Part shown: positions 10,101 to 19,000 of the stretch, in pieces
Layout: every line of letters starts with the position of its first letter
Numbering within the stretch: the first letter of the stretch is position 1
Assembly: GCA_026004775.1 (NCBI GenBank)
Contig: BPJU01000001.1
Location: forward strand, 248,001 to 312,000
Reading direction: 5' to 3'
Source: Pirellulaceae bacterium
GTDB lineage: Bacteria > Planctomycetota > Planctomycetia > Pirellulales > Pirellulaceae
Length of the DNA: 64,000 bases
The notes under the pieces: generated by a model
What the model was told of the DNA's origin: nothing
The model's input: the letters and a program-made list of their open reading frames with translations, nothing else
Database searches by the model: none
Program-made: the position numbers and the translations under genes

Positions 10101-11127
10101 TCTCGACGCGCAACCGGCCTTCGTGCAAGTGGGGGCCCGCGTCCCGCGAATCACCGGTACCACCATCACGCAAGGCATCGTGCAGAACCAGACCCAGGAC
10201 ACCGACGTGGGCATTCTGTTGCGGATCCAACCACGGGTCAACCAGGATGGACTAATCGTAATGGTAATCGACACGGAAAAATCCGAGGTGGGGCCGCGCG
10301 AACAAGGTATCCCCATAGCTGTCGACCAGCAAGGCAATCCTATTCTTTCGCCCCAAATCAATACCACGACGGCTCAAGCCACCATCAGCGCATATAGCGG
10401 CCAGACCGTCGTCTTCGCTGGCTTGATAACAAAAAACCGCAGCATTGCGTCCAAACGCATTCCGTTCTTGTCGGATCTTCCTTTGGTGGGACGATTGTTC
10501 CGCTTTGACGCGGAATCGGAGACACGCACCGAGTTGCTTATCTTTCTGACACCTTATGTGATTCGGGAAGACCAGGACTATGAGTGGCTGAAGCATGTCG
10601 AGTCGCAACGGATGAGTTGGTGCCTGGCTGACGTCGTGGAAATGCACGGCGATGTGGGCCTGAGCGGCGGCCACGGTCTGTGGGGCCCCGCCAACATCCC
10701 GCTGATTTTCCCCGACCTGGATCCGACGGGCCAGATGGCAGTGCCGGCCGAGCCGGTAGTACCGGGCGCGGCCGCTCCATCGCCCGCCGGCCAGCCAACG
10801 CCACCACCGCCGCCGAACAGTCCGCCGGGCAATGGGCAATTGAACCAGTCCCTCAAGTCGAACCAGTCGTCGCGACGGGGTGCCAAAGTAACCAGTGTTA
10901 AGACGTGGTTGGGCCCGAAACCTGCCCCTCAACTCCCGCCGCTCGTACCGGCACAACCGTCTTCACCAGCACCGCCCCAGAACCAGACCGGCTCAGGACC
11001 GCAACTGACGCCCGCCAGCACCTCGTGGCAACCACCAGCGTCACCGCTCCCGAATGGGATTCCAAGCACGACTGAGGTGCCTCCTGGGGCCGTCGCGCCG
11101 GCCGGCTACCTGCCAACAACGCCTTGA
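7156..11127 (+). CDS. Secretin / GspD-like outer-membrane protein with Pro-rich tail
   Basis: A 1323-residue exported protein. The ATG at 7156 follows GAGGCAAGG and leads into a signal peptide (MRILTAMSVLLIAGVMGWNLL). Several secretin N-domain repeats follow (for example LRHLAWQDLEAYLKE, IVMLRHLNSQAAATLLVELYD and FRLKHISAVDAEALVR). The secretin pore domain spans about residues 900-1135, with LSRPTVMTLDAQPAFVQVG, VVFAGLITKNRSI, and the closing LPLVGRLFRFD and LLIFLTPYVI. The last ~130 residues are Pro/Gln-rich and probably disordered. Secretins form the outer-membrane gate of type II secretion or type IV pili. No gspE, gspF or pil genes lie in the window. It is much longer than a typical GspD (650-750 residues). 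Confidence 0.85.
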   Translation: MKQPNATNRMRILTAMSVLLIAGVMGWNLLGQSSSATRSQTTQLRHAQAQRLADPLANVLRGVDPEVKVEVDANANRITITGSDEALQVARQLLQTLDRPLAETPATAARGYTVPPEQLNRMADELRRRFASRNDVRITADERTNQLVVVAPVDVHDQIQQLLASGSARDAQSDVPQLAPARGSSGTGSDSARAAGGRLTVVLRHLAWQDLEAYLKETFGERLQMEEASGGEFATLRISMPSGTATLQIDRVQQTVHVFAPADQLPAWRQMLQLMDDVTRQRQAARLVSLQHSEPGRVEQAVARLRQAARAENTPGVRITDLNETRPTSQPVQEVPDTAQPQPQPGIPGEQPMVPGQEQPPTGDEEAEALLQNVRIEFIPELGIVVVIGPRRAVERVRRIIAEIEEISRTVQPTFEIVMLRHLNSQAAATLLVELYDRVFAPRQGPLSITSLDKPNALLLIGRPETMEVVLQLIERLDQPIPPQTQLRVFRLKHISAVDAEALVRGFFVDRPAGPVQAGAAADPRPGLGTRARVIAEYRTNSLIVQASPRDLAEVAYFIASIDREAPDATHEVRVFRLRNARAQDLAPVLQGAITGRPVQVTGQQVAQVAAAPGQAVAPQITAPSTRLAIVGIDSAGNRIIDSGVLADVTVSADVSINALIVRAPSRSMGLVEELIKQLDQPPIAEAVVKVFEIANGDATSLAQMLQTLFGLPTTAQGLGGLAGALQAQGAAFAVSAAAAGESALVPLRFAVDVRTNSIIASGTASDLAVVETLLLRLDAADVDERQMFVYRLLNAPANEVATAIANFLNQQRTIYQQNLLFNQTVSQIEQLEREIIVVPEAVTNSLIVSVTPRYREQIMEIIKALDFRPPMVMVQVMICEVQLKDAFEFGVEMGLQDSLVFDRGVAAGTNVVPNSSPFTIAAGQETFAGQAITGFGLGRTSASLGYGGLVLSAANESINVLIRALQDAGRLQVLSRPTVMTLDAQPAFVQVGARVPRITGTTITQGIVQNQTQDTDVGILLRIQPRVNQDGLIVMVIDTEKSEVGPREQGIPIAVDQQGNPILSPQINTTTAQATISAYSGQTVVFAGLITKNRSIASKRIPFLSDLPLVGRLFRFDAESETRTELLIFLTPYVIREDQDYEWLKHVESQRMSWCLADVVEMHGDVGLSGGHGLWGPANIPLIFPDLDPTGQMAVPAEPVVPGAAAPSPAGQPTPPPPPNSPPGNGQLNQSLKSNQSSRRGAKVTSVKTWLGPKPAPQLPPLVPAQPSSPAPPQNQTGSGPQLTPASTSWQPPASPLPNGIPSTTEVPPGAVAPAGYLPTTP

Positions 11128-11186
11128 CAACCATTCCCGAACGGGGAACGTGCAAGAAGCTGGTTCAAACGAAGCAACCTGACAAC

Positions 11187-12224
11187 ATGAAACATATCGG
11201 TGCACTTCCTGGTTACTGGGTTTTCAGTTTGGGGTTGATCGGGTTTGTCTGCGGGTGCAGCACAGAGCCGTTTCGTGTGCCCAAATGGAATTGGCCCTGG
11301 AGCCGCCCCGCCGTAATCGACTCACCCTATCAAGTCCCCACTCGGATGGTGGTCGTCTGGACTCCCGACACATTGACCTTGCCCGGGCGGCCGCCCACCC
11401 GCGGGTTTGGGGGGCGGATCTATTTCTACAACAACCAGGGCCAAGCCATCCCGGTCGACGGGCAATTGGTGGTCTACGGATTCGATGATTCCGACCCCGA
11501 CGAAGCCAGTACGGTGCCTCACAGACGCTTTGTTTTTACTCCCGAGCAATTCACCAAACATTTTAGTCCTAGTGAGCTGGGAGCTTCCTATAGTGTGTGG
11601 ATCCCGTGGGACACGAACGACACGCGGCAGAAAACGATCAGCCTTCTCCCCGTGTTCACGTCCGTCAGCGGGCATCGAGTGGTCGGCGAGCAAACGATCA
11701 ACGTGCTGCGCGGACGCACGGATGAGGCGGTCGTGCGGCGTGAGGATTGGCGCCGATTACGCAATCCTGGATACCAATCCCTTCCCGAAGCGCAGCAGCC
11801 AGACCCGCCGGCGCCAAGAGCTCTTTCGTCAGACGGCGCTTCCCATGCACCGACGCCCAAAGAACCAGCTCGCACTCTCCGCACGAGCACCATCCCACTC
11901 ACGCCGGCGCTCGGATACGCAATTCAAGAACCTTCTTCACCCAACTCCGCTCAGGCAGCCCCTGCTGGTCCGCTTGGTCAGACACAACCACAGCTACGAC
12001 CGACTAGCATATTTCCCGCAAATCCCGGCGTACCTGCGTCAGAACCGGCCGGCCGATTTCCTTACTGGATAGACCGTCCTGTCAGGGAACCGGGGCTTGA
12101 ACCTGCAACTCGTTTCGCACCTCATCAATTCCCGGTTCCAGCAAAGCCAAACGAGCCAGCAAATCCCGCTCATGCTCCGTTGCCACCGTCCCACGGAGCA
12201 CCACCGCCCGGCCTTCCACAGTGA
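11187..12224 (+). CDS. Predicted lipoprotein, unknown function, downstream of secretin
   Basis: A 345-residue protein. The ATG at 11187 gives MKHIGALPGYWVFSLGLIGF followed by a lipobox-like VCGC, so lipidation at that Cys is likely. A beta-rich region (RMVVVWTPDTL, GGRIYFYNNQGQAIPVDGQLVVYGFDD) occupies residues ~50-170. The final 150 residues are Pro-rich. It begins 59 bp after the secretin stop, so it may be a pilotin-like or periplasmic partner, though no pilotin family is recognised. Its last 143 bp overlap the convergent BON gene. The family is not recognised. Confidence 0.6.
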   Translation: MKHIGALPGYWVFSLGLIGFVCGCSTEPFRVPKWNWPWSRPAVIDSPYQVPTRMVVVWTPDTLTLPGRPPTRGFGGRIYFYNNQGQAIPVDGQLVVYGFDDSDPDEASTVPHRRFVFTPEQFTKHFSPSELGASYSVWIPWDTNDTRQKTISLLPVFTSVSGHRVVGEQTINVLRGRTDEAVVRREDWRRLRNPGYQSLPEAQQPDPPAPRALSSDGASHAPTPKEPARTLRTSTIPLTPALGYAIQEPSSPNSAQAAPAGPLGQTQPQLRPTSIFPANPGVPASEPAGRFPYWIDRPVREPGLEPATRFAPHQFPVPAKPNEPANPAHAPLPPSHGAPPPGLPQ

Positions 12225-12819
12225 CTTCAACCTTCGATGCCACGTTTCTCAACGCCGGAATGCGATTCAATCGCTCAGCAAAACGGCCGGCGGCTACCGG
12301 CGCGGTCGTGCGGACCGGGGAAATCCCAAGGCGTACGGGGATGCGCATCTGTTGCTGCTGCTGGCCAGTGCGCTGTTGTCCCACAAGCCCCATTTGATTG
12401 AACTGTCCGAATTGCCCCAGACCACCACGCCCCAAACCCAGAAGCATTTGCGTTCCCAAGCCCGAACGGCTAAGTGCGGCAAGGCCGCCTGGAACGCCGG
12501 TCGCCGTAGCGGCATTCCCTCCACCACCTCGAAGAGCAGCGAAATCCACCATCGATTGCCCGCTGGCTCCGACAAATCCCGTATCCGTCCGCTGGATCGC
12601 ACCCCGCGCTTGGACTTGGCCGGTCTGTTGTAGGCCAGCGGTGCTCAATCCCGTTCCGGACATTTGGCTACTGCGCGCGGCGGCACTTCCGGCTACACCG
12701 CCACCCACCGTGCGGCTGCTGAAATTGATCTGCCCGAAGAGCGGCACACCACTTGCGAGAAACCCTAACAGTCCCATCGTCGGAACAATCCCGTAGACGC
12801 GCCGTCTCCTGCTCCACAT
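12082..12819 (-). CDS. Exported BON-domain protein
   Basis: A 245-residue protein with a basic start (MWSRRRRVYG), a hydrophobic signal segment (MGLLGFLASGVPLFG) and a Gly/Gln-rich low-complexity middle (residues 35-165, including GQQRTGQQQQQ). The C-terminal BON domain (residues ~180-240: AERLNRIPALRNVASKVEVTVEGRAVVLRGTV and then EVRNELQV, here quoted in parts) is a small lipid- or membrane-associated fold found in OsmY-like and secretin-linked proteins. The 3' end overlaps the 3' end of the convergent lipoprotein gene by 143 bp. The BON domain lies in the overlapping part, so both reading frames seem constrained there. Confidence 0.7.
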   Translation of the reverse strand: MWSRRRRVYGIVPTMGLLGFLASGVPLFGQINFSSRTVGGGVAGSAAARSSQMSGTGLSTAGLQQTGQVQARGAIQRTDTGFVGASGQSMVDFAALRGGGGNAATATGVPGGLAALSRSGLGTQMLLGLGRGGLGQFGQFNQMGLVGQQRTGQQQQQMRIPVRLGISPVRTTAPVAAGRFAERLNRIPALRNVASKVEVTVEGRAVVLRGTVATEHERDLLARLALLEPGIDEVRNELQVQAPVP

Positions 12820-13211
12820 AACGACGCTCCTTAATTAACCCTGGTTCGTCACCGCCCGTTCCCCGTCCTTCCGGTTACTGACAACGGCTGCCACGCCTTT
12901 AGGTAGCTTGATCGTCCACCGAACGATTCGTATCCCCTTCAAGTGGGCATCGACACGACCAATCGGCATACAGAACATGCTTTCCCAAAATTCAAATTAT
13001 ACCGCCTGTTCCCAAGTCGCATATCTGTACATTCAAAACGCCGAAACGGATCACCTGCACCGCCCCGAGGGTTGTTCAGGCCGCATAATAAGTTGCTTGG
13101 CGCCACTGAAACTTGAATCCCTTTATAGAGGTAAACTGAGACAAATGGTTGCCGTCGCCAGTCACTGGTCGAATGGGGGAACAACACTTTTTAAAACCGG
13201 GGAAAGAGTAC
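12820..13211. other. Intergenic region between divergent genes
   Basis: About 390 bases between the minus-strand BON gene and the plus-strand DUF3352-like gene, so it should hold both promoters. The middle (12,980-13,030) is AT-richer than its surroundings. I see no convincing -35/-10 pair, RNA gene or repeat. The only clear signal is the ribosome-binding site GGGGAAAG just before 13212. Confidence 0.4.
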
Positions 13212-14993
13212 ATGGTTTCGTATCGCGAGCATTTTTGGCGCGTCGGGTCCGTCTGGGTAGGTCTGGTCGCATTGGGGCTGGCTAGTGTCCGGGCCGAACG
13301 TCCGACAGCACCCCACTTGCTGCCGGAAAAAACACTGGCCTACGTACGCGTGGCGAGTTTTCCGGAAGCAGTCGAGGCGTTTCGTAACACCAGTCTCGGC
13401 AAGATCTTACAAGACGAACAGATGCGGCCTCTGGTGGCTCGACTGTATCAGTCGGCCTCGGAAGCCTTCGACCAGATCAAGGATCGGGTGGGGCTGAGTC
13501 TGGATGAGCTGCTCCAGTTGCCGCAAGGTGAGGCGTGTCTGGCACTGGTGGAAGCCCCCCAGGGACCTCCGGTTTTGGTGGTGATCTTCGATGCCGGCGA
13601 AAAGATGCCGCTGGCCGAAAAACTCCTGGGACGCCTCTACGAAGAACTGGGAGCTCAGGGCCGCGCGATCCAAATCGACGAGCATGCCGGTACGCGTATC
13701 ACACATTTTCCCGGACTTCTTGGCAATGCGCCGCTTTGCATTTGGGACCGTGATGGTACGGTGGTGCTCACCTCCAACCTGGAACTGGCCAAGCAGATGA
13801 TTGATCTTTGGCCCGGTACGGCCGACGTGCGCACGTTGGCGGACAATCCCGCTTTCGCCGCCATCATGAAACAATCGGTGGGCACCCAGGAAGAACGGCC
13901 CCAACTGAGTTGGTTCGTGGATCCGATCGGCATCTTCCGCAATGTGGCTCGAGGTAATTTCACCCTCCAAGCAGGTCTGACCCTGGTCACGCCGCTCGGA
14001 TTGGACGGCGTCGAAGGAATCGGCGGCAGTTGGATCATGGCCACCGAAGAGTTCGATTCGATCAGCCACCTGCATATCCTGGTGCGCAGCCCGCGTCGAG
14101 CCATCCCGAAGATGATCGCACTGGTTGCGGGCGACAATGAGCCGGAGTCGTGGGTGCCCAAGGACGTCGTCACGTATATGACGCTGCACTGGGATTTTCA
14201 GACCACTCTGTCCGAGCTTACGTCGATTTACGACCTGATCCGGCTGGAAGAAGGAGCGTTTGCTCGGTTGCTCGAAGAACGCGTCTCCACGCCGTTGGGT
14301 GTCGATTTCCAGAAAGAACTGGTGCCGGTCCTGGAGGGGCGGGTCACTTTCGCAACTCTGATCGAGCGCCCCATACGATTAAACAGTCAGGTGACGGTCG
14401 TGGGCATCAAGGTGAAGGACGCCGCGAAAGCAGAGTCGCTTCTGGCAAGGATCGTGGCGAAGTTCCCCGAAGTGTTTGAGAAGCAAGCCTACGGTACGGC
14501 GACCGTATACCGTATTCGCGTACCGGAGCGACCGCGGCCGGAAGCTGATGGACAGATGATTCGCACTCCGGAGCCGGCACTTGCGATGGTGGGGGATTAC
14601 GTGCTGCTGACTGACAGCATCAAGGCGTTGCAACAGTGCCTGGCGACTCAACGCACTCCAGGGCAAAGTCTAGCGGACGACCTCGAATATAAACTGGTGG
14701 CCAGCCGCATTGCACGCCACGTGGGCGGAAGGACACCGGCTCTGGTGGCGTTTGCCAGGCCAGAGGAGTCGATGCGTTTTCTGTATGAGTTGGCGACGGC
14801 CGAGACGAGCCGCCGAAGATTGAGCCAGGCGGCCGAAAACAACGGTTTCTTCCGCGCTATTGACTCGGCGCTTCAGGAGCATCCTCTGCCACCTTTCGAG
14901 GTGATTGCCAAGTATTTGGCTCCCAGCGGGAGCGTGATGGTAAGTGACGAAACGGGATTCCATTACGTTGCATTTGCCTTGAAGCGGGAATAG
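13212..14993 (+). CDS. Secreted DUF3352-like protein
   Basis: A 593-residue protein with a signal peptide (YREHFWRVGSVWVGLVALGL then SVRAE). The mature part begins LLPEKTLAYVRVASFPEAVEAF and continues with paired segments such as LSLDELLQLPQGEACLALVEAP and ARTLLARIVAKFPEVF-like stretches. This pattern is typical of the DUF3352 proteins common in planctomycetes: repeated domains that mention a threshold of protein activity are not known to be enzymes. The ATG at 13212 follows GGGGAAAGAGTAC. Function is unknown; extracytoplasmic location is inferred from the signal peptide. It is a single gene with no operon partners. Confidence 0.65.
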   Translation: MVSYREHFWRVGSVWVGLVALGLASVRAERPTAPHLLPEKTLAYVRVASFPEAVEAFRNTSLGKILQDEQMRPLVARLYQSASEAFDQIKDRVGLSLDELLQLPQGEACLALVEAPQGPPVLVVIFDAGEKMPLAEKLLGRLYEELGAQGRAIQIDEHAGTRITHFPGLLGNAPLCIWDRDGTVVLTSNLELAKQMIDLWPGTADVRTLADNPAFAAIMKQSVGTQEERPQLSWFVDPIGIFRNVARGNFTLQAGLTLVTPLGLDGVEGIGGSWIMATEEFDSISHLHILVRSPRRAIPKMIALVAGDNEPESWVPKDVVTYMTLHWDFQTTLSELTSIYDLIRLEEGAFARLLEERVSTPLGVDFQKELVPVLEGRVTFATLIERPIRLNSQVTVVGIKVKDAAKAESLLARIVAKFPEVFEKQAYGTATVYRIRVPERPRPEADGQMIRTPEPALAMVGDYVLLTDSIKALQQCLATQRTPGQSLADDLEYKLVASRIARHVGGRTPALVAFARPEESMRFLYELATAETSRRRLSQAAENNGFFRAIDSALQEHPLPPFEVIAKYLAPSGSVMVSDETGFHYVAFALKRE

Positions 14994-15457
14994 GCGCGGC
15001 TGAGCCTTGATGGGGAGTGGCAATCGCGCGTTCTTGGTCCCAGCCGCAAGTTGCCGTTGGCCCGTCAGTCTGTAGCAGGAGTGGCGGGGCGGCTGCGCCA
15101 GCAGCCGGCGTTAGCCTTCGGCAACAAACATCGGTCGGGCAGCGTTTGCTCTCAGTAATTTGCGGCACGCGCCAGCTTTCCGCCTTCTGCCCGCACAGCT
15201 CTCAACGGTTACGTGTAGCAACCGTGACAACCCTGTATGCGTTTCCCCACACCGGTGGTGGTTTGTTCTCGGGAAAGAGGGCCTGTTTACCCTTTGCCGC
15301 AACCAGCCATTCCATGCGGGCAAACGACCACTGGCACGCGCCGAAAGGTTGAGTTTAGGACACTGGGGCCGTTTACGCTTTAGAGCGGACTGGCGGCTGT
15401 ACTTCGTAGCGAGAAGCATTCTGTTAGAGACTTTTGGTTATTAGGTAGCACATAAAG
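14994..15457. other. Intergenic region before the repeat-flanked CRISPR block
   Basis: About 460 bases between the DUF3352-like gene and the first copy of the long flanking repeat. Short open frames on both strands have no signal, ribosome-binding site or recognisable domain. I see no RNA gene and no hairpin followed by a T-run. Confidence 0.4.
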
Positions 15458-16051
15458 GTAACCGTTCACGGTTGGTTAGCCGGCAACCGCGGCAGGCCGA
15501 CCGGTGTACATCGCTATCGACTCTATGTGCGCGAGCCCTTCTGGTTGTACAGCTCCCATGGTAACGGCGAAAAGATAAAACGGGGGCAGAATAATGGACC
15601 ATTTTTTCAACCATCCATCTTTGGGCAAGTGCCAGGACTATGCACAGTAAAAAGGCGCCGGGCGTTCGCCAGATCGGTTTCTCACCGTCTGACATACCGT
15701 CTGACCTAAATAGTCGAATATCGAATGCCCTTGCTGGCGGCAAGTGTAAAACCCTACTCCCCTTTTTTATGGTGATATGGCCATCGTGAGGCGGTTAGCT
15801 ATCGTGTTATCCCCTCGTCCGTCAGAATCTATCGCCTATAACACAGGCAGGAATAGGTAAGGTTTTTTTCGCGAGCAGGGCACCGAGCGCATCGCTATTA
15901 TCGCGCCACCAGCAGCCCGAATAGTCGCGTTTTGTTTAGCCGAAGCCAACGGCTTGGGTGGGAGGAACCGTACGGCGGATTCCCTCGTGGTGCGTGTAGC
16001 CAGTTGGCGGGTTCATGCATTTCTGTTCATTGAGTGACCGTGGACGGTTAC
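15458..16051 (+). repeat. Long flanking repeat, copy A (MITE-like, inverted ends)
   Basis: This ~594-bp element opens with GTAACCGTTCACGGTT and closes with GACCGTGGACGGTTAC, an imperfect inverted pair. Its first ~285 bp and last ~185 bp match copy B at 26456-27072 in the same orientation, at roughly four bases in five by eye. The middle has diverged. It ends 24 bp before the first CRISPR repeat. No transposase is encoded; short frames inside it look spurious. It resembles a non-autonomous (MITE-like) element. No target-site duplication is visible. Confidence 0.7.
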
Positions 16052-16075
16052 CGTTGCAAAAAAGATTTTTGGAAA

Positions 16076-19000
16076 GCTTCAATGGGGCCGCGGAATGATA
16101 TCTGCGGAAGACGCCGGCGGCACTACTATTCGCATGCGGATCCTCGATGAGCTTCAATGGGACGCGGAATGATATTTGCGGAAAGCGACGCACGACGCAC
16201 GACGCGTCGCTTCAATGGGGCCGCGGAATGATATCCGCGGAAATTTGCTTGGCGCAGCAGGATTCTCCCGTATCTTGTTTGGCTTCAATGGGGCCGCGGA
16301 ATGATATCCGCGGAAATCAGTTGCGCTACATCTTGGGAATGCCGGCAGCAGTGCTTCAATGGGGCCGCGGAATGATATCCGCGGAAATTAACACTTATCC
16401 AACACAACAACAAAAATATAACTAGGCTTCAATGGGGCCGCGGAATGATATCCGCGGAAATCTCTTGGCGGTCTTGCTGTGACTGGGTGTTCGTGGTGCT
16501 TCAATGGGGCCGCGGAATGATATCCGCGGAAATCCACGGATCGTATACACATCACCTTGTGGGAGAGGTTGCTTCAATGGGGCCGCGGAATGATATCCGC
16601 GGAAATCGCCAATGGCGCGGTCCACTGCTTCGGCAAATCGGCGCTTCAATGGGGCCGCGGAATGATATCCGCGGAAATTGCTGCAGGCGGTCATGTCACG
16701 AACCAGTGCAGGCTTCAATGGGGCCGCGGAATGATATCCGCGGAAATCGGGAGGGGTTGTGTGACGTCGCTGCCGCATACATGGCTTCAATGGGGCCGCG
16801 GAATGATATCCGCGGAAATAAGTATCACGTCATTTAGCTGCGGCGGCATGGCCGGGCTTCAATGGGGCCGCGGAATGATATCCGCGGAAATGAGGGCCGG
16901 TGATGGCTGAGTATGTCGGCAAAGCGGCTTCAATGGGGCCGCGGAATGATATCCGCGGAAATGTTAGTCGGCGAGGAGTGGCCGCCTACAAAATCGCCGC
17001 TTCAATGGGGCCGCGGAATGATATCCGCGGAAATATACTAGCCTCGCATGCACTCGCAGCAGGTTGCCAGGCTTCAATGGGGCCGCGGAATGATATCCGC
17101 GGAAATGGGTGGAAGCGTGATGATAGAGTAGGGTTCTGGCAAGCTTCAATGGGGCCGCGGAATGATATCCGCGGAAATATCTCTTGAAGCCCCCGTGGTG
17201 GGCGTGAAATCCTGAGCTTCAATGGGGCCGCGGAATGATATCCGCGGAAATTCCAGCGGAACCTCAGCTTCTCCGCGGGCAATAGCGGCTTCAATGGGGC
17301 CGCGGAATGATATCCGCGGAAATCAGAGCATAACCCACGGACAGCGGGTAGGCATACTTGCTTCAATGGGGCCGCGGAATGATATCCGCGGAAATACGGC
17401 GATCGTGGAACTTTTGATGTCGTGCGGTAGAGCTTCAATGGGGCCGCGGAATGATATCCGCGGAAATCTTCAGCCTATTGAATGTGACCGGCTTGTAAAC
17501 CCGCTTCAATGGGGCCGCGGAATGATATCCGCGGAAATTTCATGTTGCTGTAAGCGGCAAGGCCATTCCCGTTGAGCTTCAATGGGGCCGCGGAATGATA
17601 TCCGCGGAAATGGAGAAACGAGCTGTTGTTGACAAACGTATCCCAGGCTTCAATGGGGCCGCGGAATGATATCCGCGGAAATCATTTGCGATTAGGGCAA
17701 TTTTCGGCGTGGACGGTGCTTCAATGGGGCCGCGGAATGATATCCGCGGAAATGCACAGACCCGGCGTGTCATGCGGGATCACGCGCACGCTTCAATGGG
17801 GCCGCGGAATGATATCCGCGGAAATCGGTGGGCGCGCCTGTGGTGAACCGCAGGAACATCTGCTTCAATGGGGCCGCGGAATGATATCCGCGGAAATAAT
17901 CGCCTCAGCCTGCGCCTGAAGATGCACGTCAAGCTTCAATGGGGCCGCGGAATGATATCCGCGGAAATCTGGTCATCCCTGCTGAGCCGATCCTGATGCT
18001 TCAATGGGGCCGCGGAATGATATCCGCGGAAATGGCTTGCGCCGAGCTTGTGTGCGGTCAGGTGCGCTTCAATGGGGCCGCGGAATGATATCCGCGGAAA
18101 TCAATTCGCTGCGTCGGTTAGACCATGCGAGTTAGGAGCTTCAATGGGGCCGCGGAATGATATCCGCGGAAATCCGTTCCGAGCTTACTGTTGACGCGAC
18201 TTGAGCTTCAATGGGGCCGCGGAATGATATCCGCGGAAATGTGGCGGCAACATCGCAACTGTCACTCGAGACGCTTCAATGGGGCCGCGGAATGATATCC
18301 GCGGAAATGGGTTTGTGGATACCGCCGCCAACGCAGTACAGGCTTCAATGGGGCCGCGGAATGATATCCGCGGAAATTGCTTAGCCTTGCAATTCTTTGG
18401 GCATGACATAGCTTCAATGGGGCCGCGGAATGATATCCGCGGAAATTTCGTGGGTGCTGAAGGATTGTCGCCAGTTGCGCTTCAATGGGGCCGCGGAATG
18501 ATATCCGCGGAAATCTAACTCTAGCATTGAGACTCGCCAGTCGCAATGCTTCAATGGGGCCGCGGAATGATATCCGCGGAAATCAACACACGACACCACG
18601 ACATATTACTGCCGAGCTTCAATGGGGCCGCGGAATGATATCCGCGGAAATTTGCTCCAACTATACGATTAAATTTGGAGCAAATTGCTTCAATGGGGCC
18701 GCGGAATGATATCCGCGGAAATACGTGGTCTCAATATGTCGGCTTTCTCTCAAGGCTTCAATGGGGCCGCGGAATGATATCCGCGGAAATCGATTACCTG
18801 CGATATGCTGCGCCTCGATGCAGCGTGCTTCAATGGGGCCGCGGAATGATATCCGCGGAAATCCGGTGCTGTCGGCAATTGAGTCTCGACTCACGCGGCT
18901 TCAATGGGGCCGCGGAATGATATCCGCGGAAATTGAATTAATGCCGGCGTTAGCGAAGTTGTCCGCGCTTCAATGGGGCCGCGGAATGATATCCGCGGAA

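Noticed and set aside
15441-15743. Small minus-strand frame sharing the string WRTPGAF with one at 26474-26695
   Set aside because: The similarity follows from the two long repeat copies; the frames differ in length and reading and have no start signal. Probably non-coding repeat.
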